Positions 1 to 13,415 of a DNA stretch of 64,000 nucleotides are shown here, piece by piece (position 1 is the first letter of the stretch; each line of letters opens with the position of its first letter). The stretch is from Balanoglossus misakiensis (taxonomy: Eukaryota; Hemichordata). The DNA lies in the NCBI GenBank assembly GCA_040954595.2, contig CM082583.2:4216001-4280000 (forward strand), read 5' to 3'. The notes under the pieces were generated by a model. That model was not told where the DNA came from. It saw nothing but the letters and a program-made list of their open reading frames with translations, and did not search any database. A program made the translations under genes and the position numbers.

Positions 1-60
1 TCCTCAAATAATGCCACATCAGCAAAGATAACGTCATTACTGAGAAGAGGTTACCGCCAA

Positions 61-602
61 CCCTAATAAACTTGTTATGTCTGAATTTGGGCGTAAACAT
101 AAAATAAAATGGCAATGGCCGTGAGTCGACCGCAAAAAGGGTCACGGAACTGACTGTCATCTCGGATGAATGTGTATCAGGTCGGCTGGAGTATCACAGA
201 CTGGAATAACCTCTCCTCTTGGGACCGGAGGCGGCCATTGACACTGGCGTGACACCGATGATAAATCTCTTACAGTTCAGTCACATGAGAATTCGTTAGC
301 AAGTTACCATAACCTGCTTTCATGCGACGGTAACCTCTTTTTCAGTGTGGTTTTATCTGTTATGGCTTGACATAGTTCGAGATACCTCTAAAACCGTTTT
401 AATGTGTTTCTTCCACACACAGTCCTCGAATCATGCCAGACTCTAATAAAATTTTCATGTCTGAATTAAACTTAAACACACAATAAAACGGTGATGACCG
501 AGGGCCGACCGCAAAGAAGGTCACAGAACAGACGGAGATGAAGTCGTGAATGTGTTGCAAGTCGGCGAAAGCATCAGACACCGAAATAACCCCTCCCCTC
601 GG
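61..602. repeat. Diverged direct duplication (two 162-bp copies)
   Basis: Positions 61-222 and 441-602 align end to end, both beginning near CTAATAAA and ending near AATAACC-CTCC-CTC. The second copy is open on the minus strand over about 60 codons, while the first carries stops in that frame, so this is more likely a degenerate repeat than two exons. I recognise no protein in it. Confidence 0.6.
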
Positions 603-622
603 TAAAGCGTTCATCCAAGCCA

Positions 623-907
623 CCGTTGAGTGGCACAACTGAAATTTTGACCGACTCGATTGGAAAGTGCATCGTTTAAAACTTCACGTACTGTTTATCA
701 AAGCAATGAAAATTGATACCGTGTACTCTTGATTTTGCCACCCCAACACCCCACGTGACGAAAGTACACCAAGATGTCAATGTCAACACTCTCTGTGAAT
801 CAATCAATCAATCTGTCCGGTCGTCTTCAAAGCTGAAGCTCATAAATTGAGAAACATCGTCAGATCTAATGTGATGACTTTAGAGACGTGGTAAATGTTT
901 TTGCTGT

Positions 908-995
<88 letters not shown>

Positions 996-1340
996 CCAAT
1001 CAAATCATATGAAAATTCAGTGGTCAGACATGCTAATATGACCATGAGGATATATAAAAATGTATGCAATTCTCCTCTAGATGAAGTGATCAAATAATTA
1101 TGCTTGTTACTTAAAATTCTAATTAGCTTTTAAGTAACACACTGTGATTTACATGCCGAAGTAAACTCATGATCTGTCACATGTATTCAACCTCCCCCCC
1201 CCCCTTAACATTTTTATGGCGAAGTCATATGTCGCGCCGATAAAGTATACATAAAGCTCGTCTGATATTTGTTGATAAATACTGTCAATTCGAGATTTAT
1301 TTATCATTTATTATTTACCCAACCCTCACGTTTTCCCTCC
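623..1340. other. Intergenic upstream region
   Basis: No coding signal seen apart from the frame created by the GAT microsatellite. It holds that microsatellite, a short poly-C run near 1194-1204, and AT-rich sequence leading into the promoter of the MACPF gene. Confidence 0.5.
910..995. repeat. (GAT)n trinucleotide microsatellite
   Basis: About 28 uninterrupted GAT/ATG units. The minus-strand frame through it reads as polyhistidine and is an artefact of the repeat. Confidence 0.98.
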
Positions 1341-1348
1341 TATATAAG
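1341..1348 (+). promoter_or_regulatory. TATA box of the MACPF gene
   Basis: TATATAAG lies 40-47 bp upstream of the ATG at 1388. That places transcription initiation near 1370 and gives a very short 5' leader. The consensus is good but the assignment is inferred from position only. Confidence 0.55.
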
Positions 1349-1387
1349 TAAACCGGGTCCCAGCGAACTGCATCAATTGATAAGAGG

Positions 1388-1646
1388 ATGGAGGGGCGCG
1401 GGGTTCTCCTCTTGCTGGGCGCGTTGCTCATCCAGTCTGCCGTGCTGGTGAAGTCTGAGTACGGGAAGACGAGTGGGCCCGTCACCTGTCTCTGTGCGGA
1501 CGGCGTCTCCCGCATCCTGGACAGCAATCCGCTGGTGCGAAAGTACGGGTGCTCCTTGTTTGACCACTGCCAGCGGTGCACAAGTAACCCTTACCAGCCG
1601 TGTGAAGAGTGTCCGCCCAACAGGTACGGCCGGATGTGCGAAAACG
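1388..1646 (+). CDS. MACPF gene exon 1: signal peptide and Cys-rich start
   Basis: The ATG opens a classical signal peptide: MEGRG followed by a leucine-rich core, with cleavage likely near VLVKS-EYG. About 55 cysteine-rich residues follow (CLCADG, HCQRC, CEECPPN), resembling the start of an EGF-like module. The donor GTAAGC at 1647 leaves phase 1. This ATG is chosen because it sits just downstream of the TATA box and directly starts the signal peptide. Confidence 0.88.
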
Positions 1647-3401
1647 GTAAGCAACGATTCTTAGGCTGCATTGTTGATGATGGGTTAACGCATCGTATTC
1701 TTATTCACTCGCCTGGGCGACACGATATTTCACTTAGTCGATTGTCAAATCGTCTTGGTATAATTCAGATAAATTATGCACTTAACTGGCTGTATTCCCA
1801 TCTTTCAAATTAAGTGTCGTTAGCTTTGTATTATTGAATCCATGCCATCTTCTAACTTCTGTCTATACGGTCGTGATACATAATTTCCACAAGAGCCAGT
1901 TCTTGGTACTATAAGCCTTAAAGCGATTTGAATTACTTCGCGAAAATAAGATCTTAAAATACCTGATCTTTTTGCATTTCACTGTTCTATTCGATTTTTT
2001 GTTAAAAAGGGTAAAAAAACTACAATTGTGATATTTACTAGAAAACAAGCAATTCGCAAAACTGTAGATGCAGCTTTGTAGAATTTAGTAACTGTTGATT
2101 TATACAATATTTCTGGATATCTCATAATCACAAAATAGTTGCAACCGTGTTACTTTTATATATGAATGCGTCTCTTTTAGCGAATACTTGAATTTTCAAG
2201 CCATGGTTTCCTCAGTGTTCACTTTTTGTGCCGATGATCATTCATTATACGAGTCTATTAAGATACAGCCTATGTGGTAGCTATAATTATCATGCACTAT
2301 GACAATATACTGGTATGTTGGATCTTGGACGGCGGCCAACTTGCTCGATTTAAACCATGAATTTGTAGCTCTCCAATATGAAGTAAGCTGTCTAGCTAAG
2401 GGGTGGGGGGATCGGGGCCGGTGATACCTTGCTTCCCCGCGAGTACAAGGCCAGGCAGAGAGTCTTGAAGGCACCCAGGACCGTGGTGTCACCACTGATC
2501 CCCATGTCGACTACATCAATTACGACGAACCCCGCAAATTCGGAAATATTTGCCCATGCAGATCTCTCTTCTTTGAAATCTCAAGATATTCAATCAGTCG
2601 TCTTCAACACACCAATAGTACAGACGTTAGATTTGCAACTCTTTTCAAAGTCACCGAGCGTATCACATCCCAGTTTTGAATCTTTGGTCCAAGCTACTTT
2701 TTTACAAGATGAATTATTTTCTTTCAACTCGTAATGGTCCGCCATGTCTACCAGTTAAAACTATATCATAACCGCGTACAAAGAAGTATCAATAATGTCG
2801 CTCCATTCTACAGAATAATATCCCGTTTGCAGTTCGTCCCTCCCCTAGACTAACAAATCTTTTTAAATATATTTGTCAGTCTGCTTATAAAATCCTCTTT
2901 CCGGTAACATGTGCGTTTATCATACAAAGCGCTGGGGTGCCGTCCAGTCCATGAGTTTTATTGCCGATGACTTTTTCACGCCACCAGTGAATCTGTGCAA
3001 TGAAGTTTCGTGGATATAATCACATGAAGTCAATCAACTTACTTACTTCGCCATCCATAGCCTTGCAAATGATAAGTTTAATCTTTCAGTGAATCTGCAC
3101 ATAGCAAATCGTGGCCCAGCGTTAACCCGACAGTTGGTTGTTCTTTTGTTCGCAGAATGTGACTGTGGTTTGGAAATGTGTGACGATGGGATCAACGGCG
3201 ATGGAGAGTGCCATTGTGGTAACGAAGAATTCAATGAAGGAAATCGTTGTCAGTACATGAGTAAGTGCCCGAAATCTTCCCTCGCACACATCACATACAT
3301 ACGTCCGTCTCTCCTTCCATCCATGAATGTATACATACATACATACATACATACATACATACATACATACATACATACATACATACATACATACATACAT
3401 A

Positions 3402-3459
<58 letters not shown>

Positions 3460-6400
3460 TACATACATACATACATACATACATACATACATACATACAT
3501 ACATACATACATACATACATACATACATACATACATACATACATACATACATACATACATACATACATACATACATACATACATACATACATACATACAG
3601 ACAGACATACAGACATACAGACACACACACATACATGCACGCGCTGAAGGACGGACAGACAGACATGTTGTACCTCATTTGAATACAAGTTTGCATAATA
3701 ATATAGTATGCGTACATGCCTTCTTCTTTCCCTTTGTTTTCAGGTAAAATCGTTTCAGACAGGATAGAAACTCCGCCATCTCCCGATGTGCGCGTGTTGG
3801 AGTCGCATATGTTAATAACGTGGCAACAGCGCTTGTACAGAGAAGACCCCGTCGTGTCATACAAAGTGGAGTACAGGGTCGCCAGGGACTACGGGCGATA
3901 TTCAGACTGGACCCTGTACGCGACTATGGCCCAGAGCAACGAGACATCGGTGATATTTCCCTATGAGTCAGACGACAACGCCTTTTATATATTCCGCATC
4001 ACGGCTGTCCACCAACAAGGGATCGAGGTGATGGGGCAGTCAACGGATGCAGTCAAAATTCCAGGTAATGTTCCTCCTCATAAAAGCTGAAAAATAATCC
4101 TGTGTTGCGCGTGCAATGGCATTACCTTCATGGTTTCGTTTTAATGCTTTGTTTTTGTTCATTTCAACGTTTGGAAGAAATAAAGGTGTTCTTGTATAAT
4201 TATAATACATTATAGGGAAATAAACGTAGGGGACTACCCAGATACAGTACATGGTTATCATATTCCATAGCCTTATATGTAGATCTTTCAGAAACACTGT
4301 TGCAATGTTGTCATTTAATTTTCTTGAAATTTTCACAAAATGTGCCAAAAGAGGAGCTATATTTAAAGACATGAAGAATACACTATGTCACCGCGCTTGA
4401 TTTTTTGATAGAGCTGGTCACATGTTTCCACCATAGGAAAACTATACAGCTCGAGGAGAGCTAGACAATTTCCGACTCAATATTTTCCACGTTATTTTTA
4501 GATCTTCTAGTTAAAAATGCAGGATGCATGGAAACACCTATTTTCTCTCAATGTTTGTGGTTAAAATTCATTGATCTACAATAAATATATATTACTCAGG
4601 AAAATGGTTATATTTTCAATTTACAGTAGACTCCCACCTTTATTATAAATGTTTCCTTGTGGTTTGATTTGATTATACTAGGTACCCCACAGCAACCGGG
4701 AAACCTCCGCGTGCAAATTGTCCAAGGCAATTCCATCACACTTGCCTGGGACACGCCGCAAGAAGACGCATCCTTTGGCGGCGAAGTGCTCGGCTACATC
4801 GTTCAGATGATGAAATTCGGACATACGGACTGGGTGACGTACGCCGACTCCGACTTCGTTGAGAACACCATCAGAGTAATGGATTTGGAATTCACCAGTA
4901 TCTATCGATTCCGAGTGGCGGCCAGAAACAGGCTGGGCATCGGTCCTTGGTCCAACGAGGAATCACATCTTTTAACAGGTAAGGTTTTGCCAGCCACTGT
5001 TGGAAATATTCTTCCAGATCAGCGCCAGTGTTTAATAAACGATAAACATCGGGCTTTGCGCGCGGTGCAGTGGATAGCCGAAATCTTGTCAACGTATGAG
5101 AGGTAACACTCCATTGAGTGTATCATGATCGTTTAACACGAAATTTTGAGTTCAGAAGATATTTTTACACCGTAAGCCAAATAAAAAATATGTGCTGTTC
5201 CGATAACATGGTTTTCAAAAATAGGGTAGGTAGGTAGGGATTTCTTTTATTTTGCATTTTTTATATGTTTGGCCACTGTAGTGTAGAACAGTGACGTCAT
5301 AGTTCTTGCGTGTGATTCTCGCAGTTTTCATAAATTTTGTATATTTGCCATCGTTATTTTACTTCCGGTTTACGAAGCTCAGAAAAGTTTAGGGTCCGCG
5401 GGTTAAAATTAGGGTAGGTCGGGAATTCGGAACAGCCTATATTTTTTTATTTGGCCTAATGCTCGTAATCTATATACGTGTATATGCCAATAATGAACAA
5501 ATTAACCGTCAGTATCGCCACATGTGTAAGAAGTGAACATGCACCTTTATTTATAAGTCTTTGGACTTTTCCTGTTTGGGGGGATTTTATTAACACAAAC
5601 GTTGCAATCTGGCAGATTCCTTGGAATGTTTCAACAACGATGACGCCTCAGATTATCGAGGTAGCCAATCTGAAACGATTGATGGATACGACTGCATCAA
5701 GTGGACTGACATTGATCCTGAGACTACTCCGCTTCACATTACGTCATCCTATGAACTCACTATCGAAGAGATCATTGCGGTAAGCATTTCGATTTGGCAC
5801 TTGACGACCCTTGTTATTTTCGCAAAAGGCCAATCGAATCTTCGCGGCAAAGTCTTGGAAATATCTCTGTAGTCTCTTAGAAGCGCCCAATCCAATATTT
5901 AATTAAAGCTGCAAGCAGCATTGAAGGGGCCCAAGCATAGAGTTAATAACCATTAGAATCCATTCAGGGTTGTACCATTCAAATGCGTAGGCTGTATTTG
6001 CTCTCGATGTTGAGATATAGGAAAGTAGGCAACCACCCGAAATGCATGTCCTACAAGTACAAACACAACAAACAAAGGTGAACTTCTCCGTTGTAAATAC
6101 CATACTTCAGTAAGTACTTCAAAGGCCAGGTGAGGGTACTCAAAAATTGGACCAAAAATTAGGATTCTTATTTGGTTCATATTCAAGACAACGGAAAATA
6201 CTCGCCCTTTGGGTTGGTCAAATTATATATGGCCATAATAATGAGTTTCGCAAGTAAGTTACAGGTGGCCCCAGGAATTTAGCATTTCATGACGCAAAGG
6301 GTCCTACCCTACCCCTCCAAACACCTGGCTATATATGATGTGCATGCTAACATATGGAAAGCAGGTCAATGGACACCTGAGGTCTCCCTAATTTTTGTCA

Positions 6401-9400
6401 AAAAATTTTCATTCCTGCTTATGTCATGTGCAACAAATCCTACATTTGCAGCCCTTTCACTTTGCCTACCATTAGGTATGCACGTAATACATGAATCAAG
6501 CAGGTGTCACAGGTATCCCCCTGTATTTGGCATTTTATGATAGTTTCATCCCTCCAAATACCAAAGCTGCACCTGTACAACGTGCTGAGATATGGCACTG
6601 TACGACAGAGGTCATCCAAATCACCTTATACATTTGGGCAAAAACCAACTGACACTTACATTCGTCCCTGTGGAACAAAAACCACACATATCGCCCTGTT
6701 GGTTAGTGTCCAATTAAATGTACAAAATCAATGACTTAGGCAGGTGCAACAGGTGACCCCGCCTTTGGTATATCATTATGGTCCCATCCGTATATCCCCA
6801 CCCCCACCCCCCCCCCACCACGCCAAAGCTGCATGCATCTGCTGTTATTCACTAAGCAAAAGTAGGTGAAATGTCACATAAGGTCGCCCACAACTTGACA
6901 GGAAAATCGGACTTCGTATTGATCCATGTGCAACAAATACCACGCTAGCACCCCTTTCATTGACCCCACAATTACACATGCACATAATAGAGTTACGCAG
7001 GTGTCACAGGTGACCCCCCGAATCGGGCGTATTATTTTGGTCCCATACAGCTGCATGAAGCTGCGTGCCATTACGGGGGACCTGATAACCCCCACGGCCA
7101 CCTGCGGGCCGAACCCAATACTGAACGTCCAGTTGCAACGTCACGACTGAAGTAGGAACTTTTGAACGGCAATGAAGCCTGATCTCTGATGGTACTATAC
7201 TCCCTTCGTGCAAGAAAATCACTGGTCTGCTTACGTATTTAGGCCAATTTCCCGAACTACTATCCACTACATGTGACTACCATGCTAATGATGAAACCTC
7301 CTACAACATTAGCGACTGAGGGTCAAAGTCCGCTGCCACATTACATTGAATGTTAACCAGTGTAGCCGGGTCTGCGTAGACACATTTGAACGGCAACAGC
7401 TAACAAACTCAGCGTAATTCAATAAAACGCCCTAACACAGCCTGAACTCCGATAATGTGTTGTCCCAAAATTCATTCCGTGGAAAATAATCACTGGTCTG
7501 TTTACGTATTCCAGCCGATTTTTTCAAGGACTAGTGCAACCCGCCTGCTAATGAGATCTCCACAACATTACGTAATGACGTTCAAAGTCCGATGCCCCAG
7601 TGTTCGTCCTCAGCCCACCAAAAAATGCGAAAAATATTACAAAAATCTTCTTCTCAAGATCGACGTGGCCTAGGACCTTGCAATTTTGCATAGGGGATTT
7701 TGGCCACATGGTCTACAAAAATCGCGAAAAGAATGTACATGCCCCCATTAACGTGCAAATTAGGTCAATTTGAAAATTTCGCTCGATTATAGCCACCAAG
7801 TCACGTGACTAATTACAAATTTAAAGGGCAGGTGCACCAGTACTCATGGGCCCCAATCACCGTGCCAAATTTCAAGGTCCTAGGCCACGTCGATTTTGAG
7901 AAAAACGGGAGCAAAAAAACGACTCAAGAAGAAAGAAGAAATATAGCTGCAAGCAGCGATGACGGGCACAAGCTTAAGCTGAAGGTCAAAGGTCATATGT
8001 GGTCACCCAAAATTTGGGCAAAAAGTTCGATCCATCCAAACACAAATGCTGTACCTGTTCTGGATGCCAAGATATAGGAAAGTAGGTCAAAGGTCACCTG
8101 AGGTCACCCAAAATTGGGCAAGAAATTTTAATCCCATACTGGTCCATGTTCAACAAAAATCAAACCTCTAGCTCTATTGGCTAGCCTGGAATTAGGTATG
8201 CACATAATTAATGAGGTAAAGTGTAAGGCTCCATTAGGAGTTCCATCCCTCCAAATGCCAAGGCTGTATCTGCTCTGGTTGCCGAGATATGGTAAAGTAG
8301 GTCAAAGGTCACCTGAGGTCACCCAAAATTTTGGCAAGAAATTTTATCCCATAGTGGTCCATGTTCAACGAAAATCAAACCTCTAGCCCTATTGGTTAGC
8401 CTGGAATTAGGTATGCGCATAATTAATGAGATAAGCAGGTGTCACAGGTGACCCCAAATTTTGGCTTTTCAATTATAGTCCCAACCCTCCAAACTCAAAG
8501 TCTGTACCTGCTCTGGATGACGAGATATAGGAAAGTAGGTCAAAGGTCACCTGAGGTCATGCAAAATTTGGGCAAGAAATTTTGACCCTATAATGGTCCA
8601 TGTCCCACAAGCACGAAACCTCTAGCCCTATTAGTTAGCCCAGAATTAGGTATGCACATAATTAATGAGTTAAGCAGGTGTTACAGGTGAGCCCAAAATT
8701 CTGCCTTTTATTTTGGTCCCATTCTGCTCACTGCCAATAGACTGTCACTGTACAGGACCATTGCACAGATGTGGGAATAGCATCACACCTTAACTAAAGA
8801 CAGTATAGGCTCATGGGTACAAAAAATATGAAATATAATATTTAAAAATCTTCTTCTCAAACTTGACTTGGCCCAGGGCCTTGAAATTTGGCATGTAGGA
8901 CACTGAGCACATGGTCTGCTAAAATCGCTAAAAGAATTTAGATATCTCCATTACTATGCAAATAAGGCCCATTTGAAAACTTTGCCCATATATGGTCATC
9001 AGGTCATGTGACTAATTACACATTCACGAGGGTACTGCACGAGCTCTCATAGACCTGCACCATTGTGCCAAGTTTGAGATTTGTAGGTTCAGCCGTTTTC
9101 AAGATCTACCTGAGCAAAAAAACTACACAAGAAAAAAAAAAAAAGATGAAAAACCCCAGTAATACCAATAGGGCACAAGCCTGCTTGGCTTGTGCCCTAA
9201 AAACTCCAGCAATAACAGAAGGGGACCAAGCGCCTGAGGGCGCTTGGTCCCCTAAAAATGTCTGCAAATGTCACTGAGCAACATAGACAAGACTTGCACA
9301 ATAAGACCAAATGAATGAACATACGCATCACAATATAGACATTATCTGTGTCAGTTTTACGTTACAGCAACCACCAGTCTTGTATAATGAATACATTGGA

Positions 9401-12400
9401 TGTATATTCCCAGACAGTTTGAAATGCACCAATGCCTCCGAGCTCTTGAAACCACAGTGAAAAGTATCCGCGCATATTTGTCTATTTTGCAAATTATATC
9501 ACAATACTCATACTTCTTTCATTTCGCTGTCGTTGTACTCCCATTTCGTTGGTGCAATCACTTGCAGGTCGACGCACATCTTCAAATTCTTGTTGTTGCA
9601 TTTCAATGTATTTTTGTGGATTTTGTTTGTTCTCCTCGACTTTTTCGAACGCATGGACATAAATGGCTGTACAAGCAGCAGGCGCCTGCGGTATAGGTCT
9701 CTGCGTACAGGTCTGTGTGTTCCCAGCGTTACACGGCCTCAACCATATCCCTGCAAGGTTCTATAGACCAAATTGGCGCGTCTGCAGTTCGGATCGGGAC
9801 CGTAGCTTTTCAGTCGAAATTCAATTTCATCGTGGCAAAATCCTTTTCCTGACTAAATACCTCTTCCCTCTAACCGACCCAAGAAATGATGCGATTAATT
9901 TCGCCTATCTTCCGAACCGCTCGATTTCTGAAACGTGTGTTTTCACCCCATGGATATGAACTCGTTGTATTCAATATGGCGATCGTGTAAACCAGCAATC
10001 GATTTGATTTTCAGCGCTCTGATGTCTTCGCGTACAATCCTGAAAGTTCGCCCTCACAAGGTATAGGGGAACACAATTTCTGCCGAAATCCTCGAGGGGT
10101 GGCAGAGCGTGCTTGGTGTTACGCCACATTGGATGCTGTGCAGAAGGAGTGTGACGTCGGAACCCCGTCGCAGGATCCTTGCCCAAGCAGTAGGTCGCAT
10201 GTCGTCGTAGGTTCAGTAGTAGATTCTCTCACAGCCCACGGTTCGCTACAAGGCTCTTCACTGACGCGCCCTTAACCACACATGCAATCAGACTATTCTA
10301 AGCCTGCATGGACGGCGAGAGGGGCTGTGAGAGAGTCTAGTTTTAAGTAGTTGCTGTTTTGCGATCCGATCCACCGCTACAGCGAAAAGTTACATTTACA
10401 GCATCGCTTTCAATCATTGTATTTTGCCGCTATATTTATGCGTTCTCTCGTTTGATCTCTGAAATTCTTATTCCACAATCTTCTCGGCCATGTTGTGCTT
10501 CGACACACATCTATAATAAATTGATTTCAGTAGAATACTAACAAGTCATTCCCAATCGAAAAGTAAATTCATATGAAGTCTATGATATTCTCCGTAACAA
10601 TTTAATAGGACTGTCGATGTTTGTTTTAATTTGTCCCCGAGGGGCATACTACCCTAACGCCATAGTTTTATCATCATTGCAGAGTGTGCGCCGGGGTTAA
10701 TGCTGTCAAGCACTGGTACACGTGACTGTGGTAAGTGTTGCTAAAGCTTGTGCTCTATTAATCCGTGGTTACTGAACCCATTTTATGAAACGTGCTAATA
10801 TGGAACTGTATAACAGAGAAGAGTTGCACTGAAAGACAGTTTTATGAGTTTCACGACAATTTATCGCAAATTTGCACATTTTTAGTCTTTACCAAAGCAC
10901 GTACACGTGAGCATATTCAGTTCATATCTGGTTAATTAATGTACATTGTCGTGAGGGCGTGGGGTAATCTTCTTTTGTATTTTGTACCTAGTACCTGATG
11001 ATGAATCACGTGTATACAGTAAGGTGCCTTTAACAAACGGAGAGATCTGCACATGCTCGTTTCAAGCGAAAACCACTGGGGAATACCTAAAACCCCAATC
11101 CTACTTGGGTTGGACGTACGCATGCGCCCATGCAGTGAGCCAGAGCTCAAGACCTCTGATAGAAAATATCTTTAGCATGGACGCCGATGTCTGCTACCAC
11201 GAATGTATACAAAGGTAAAATTTAGAATGTCTGTAATTAATGATTTAGCCCTTTTTTGTCCTAAGCATCGGGATCAGTTAGAAGGTATTGTTATTTTCAA
11301 TATGCCCTTCCTCAATATCAAACTTTATTTCAGCATGAGCTGGTTGTGTCCTGGTCTCCATTATGTATCTACCAATCAATGTTAACATTGTGACCAATTT
11401 ATATAATGAAATGAAATTTGTCATGGGAGCCGGGTCATCTATGGGTGACATTTAACACCAAAGGCCGATTTGCAGTGTGTGGCCGACGTCACAACTATTC
11501 AGTCCACTGTACATCCTGCTCGTCTCTTATGAAACACTGCGTGGTATGTACTCAGTCTTATTTTCGTTCCACTTTTGAAGCGATGGCTGCGAGGCCTTCG
11601 CCTACTCCACGAATGGATTCAACGAGACCATGTACATCAACCAGACCAACCTCCGACTCTGCACGCTGTTCAGCAACCTCCACCGTCCGGTTGAAATCCA
11701 GAAAGCGGACGTGTGGACCAGGCACCTTTCCCAAGAGATACCGGACGACAATTACATTCTGTCGTGGGGCTGCTGGTCAGCTTTGGATCCGAGGAACCCC
11801 TCTGAAATCTGGGAAGGTGTCAACACACAGAACTTTTTGGTTTTCGATGACGTAGGTAAGCGATAGCATTCAGTGACGTAATGGTGAACTAAGGTATACT
11901 GATGACTACCCAGATGCAGTGCGTATAGTTATCACATTCCACAGCCTAGCATGTACAATGTCGAGATAACAGTCTTAAAATCTTGCCATGCTCTTGAAAT
12001 TTTCACAAAAAGTACCAAATGAGGAGTATTATTAAATGTTCTAAAGAACACTATGTCCCCGCGCTTGATTTGCACATGCATATTGTACGCCGCATCGAGT
12101 AATTTTAAAAATGCAAATGATTCGTGACTGAAATGTCTCACGTCAATGGCCCAATACTTCAGCCTGTCAACAAGATTATTTGTGGTTTTCGTTGATATCG
12201 AACTAGCCAAACCCTCTCAACAAACCAAAACAGGTTCATATCTTCACTACAACGTCAAAAATTCAAATCTGAACCAAAAATGTCTTTCTTTCTTGTTTGT
12301 TTTTAGCCTACAAGAATTACACCATTAATATAACCATTTCCATGGCACCAGACTCAGGCATGTATATTTCTATAATAATCATCGGAACCAGCAATGTGAC

Positions 12401-13286
12401 AGATCCCATCAGCCTCAACGTGGAGAACGGGGAGAATTCTTTCCTTGTATCCCACATCAACGTTGGATTCATCACCACACTCAAAGTGGTCGGACAGATC
12501 GGCCAGCCAATAACCGTGGAGCAGGTCAGTATATGGCTTGGTCAGTTTGCTGTGTAATAACATTGCTCTAGCTGTTGGTTCATTCTTTGCATGTTCTACC
12601 GTGTCCAACCTATGCCAAAAATAACCACACGCGGCGCTCTCCACTCATTTCAAATTTCAGATTTTCATTGAAGTGGACACGTTCACTATCACCTTTGAAG
12701 GTGACTGGTGCGGTGATGGAGACTACATTCGCAATCCAAAGGAATGCCCACAGAGGGCGTGCGTTGGAGGACCAGCGGCGAGCACACGTCTGTTAAGACC
12801 AGGTAAGATGAATTTGAATGTTGAATGTCATTTGCGTTATCTTCTATACACGTACGAATATATTAAGCAGCTGTATGAGCTACCTAGGGTATAATATTTC
12901 AATATTGTAAACGTCCGCAATCATAACCAGTAATTTCTTGTCGCATACAGCTCAGATGACCGTGTTTGCCAAGTTCCACGGCTTCGCCTGTTCGTTCGTC
13001 GGATACACGGGATCGTCATCTGAGGCGTTCTTCGGTTGGTGCCCTCTCACCCCAAGGGTGATATCCGTCGGTCTTCCGCAAGTCTGGCCTGATCATTTCG
13101 TTGCGTTGTTGAACAAAGAGGATACGAATAGGCAGAGGCGCGCCGCTGAAGAAGGTAAATTTGGCGTTTTAATATGTCAATGACTGTGAGGAATGATGTC
13201 TATTGAGTTTGAATTGGGATTAAGTATTCAAATATATTTCGATGATATCCTGAGAGTGCTTGCAAGTTTGATTCTGTCTGTCTGTC

Positions 13287-13379
<93 letters not shown>

Positions 13380-13380
13380 A

Positions 13381-13415
<35 letters not shown>

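Noticed and set aside
866-1093. Minus-strand ORF with a polyhistidine tract
   Set aside because: Produced entirely by the (GAT)n microsatellite; no homology or splice context.
3089-3864. Long ORFs on both strands rich in HTYIHTYI or CMYVCMYV
   Set aside because: Translations of the ACAT/CA microsatellite in intron 2; several frames are open at once, as expected for a 4-bp repeat. The short EGF exon at 3156-3260 is the only coding part.
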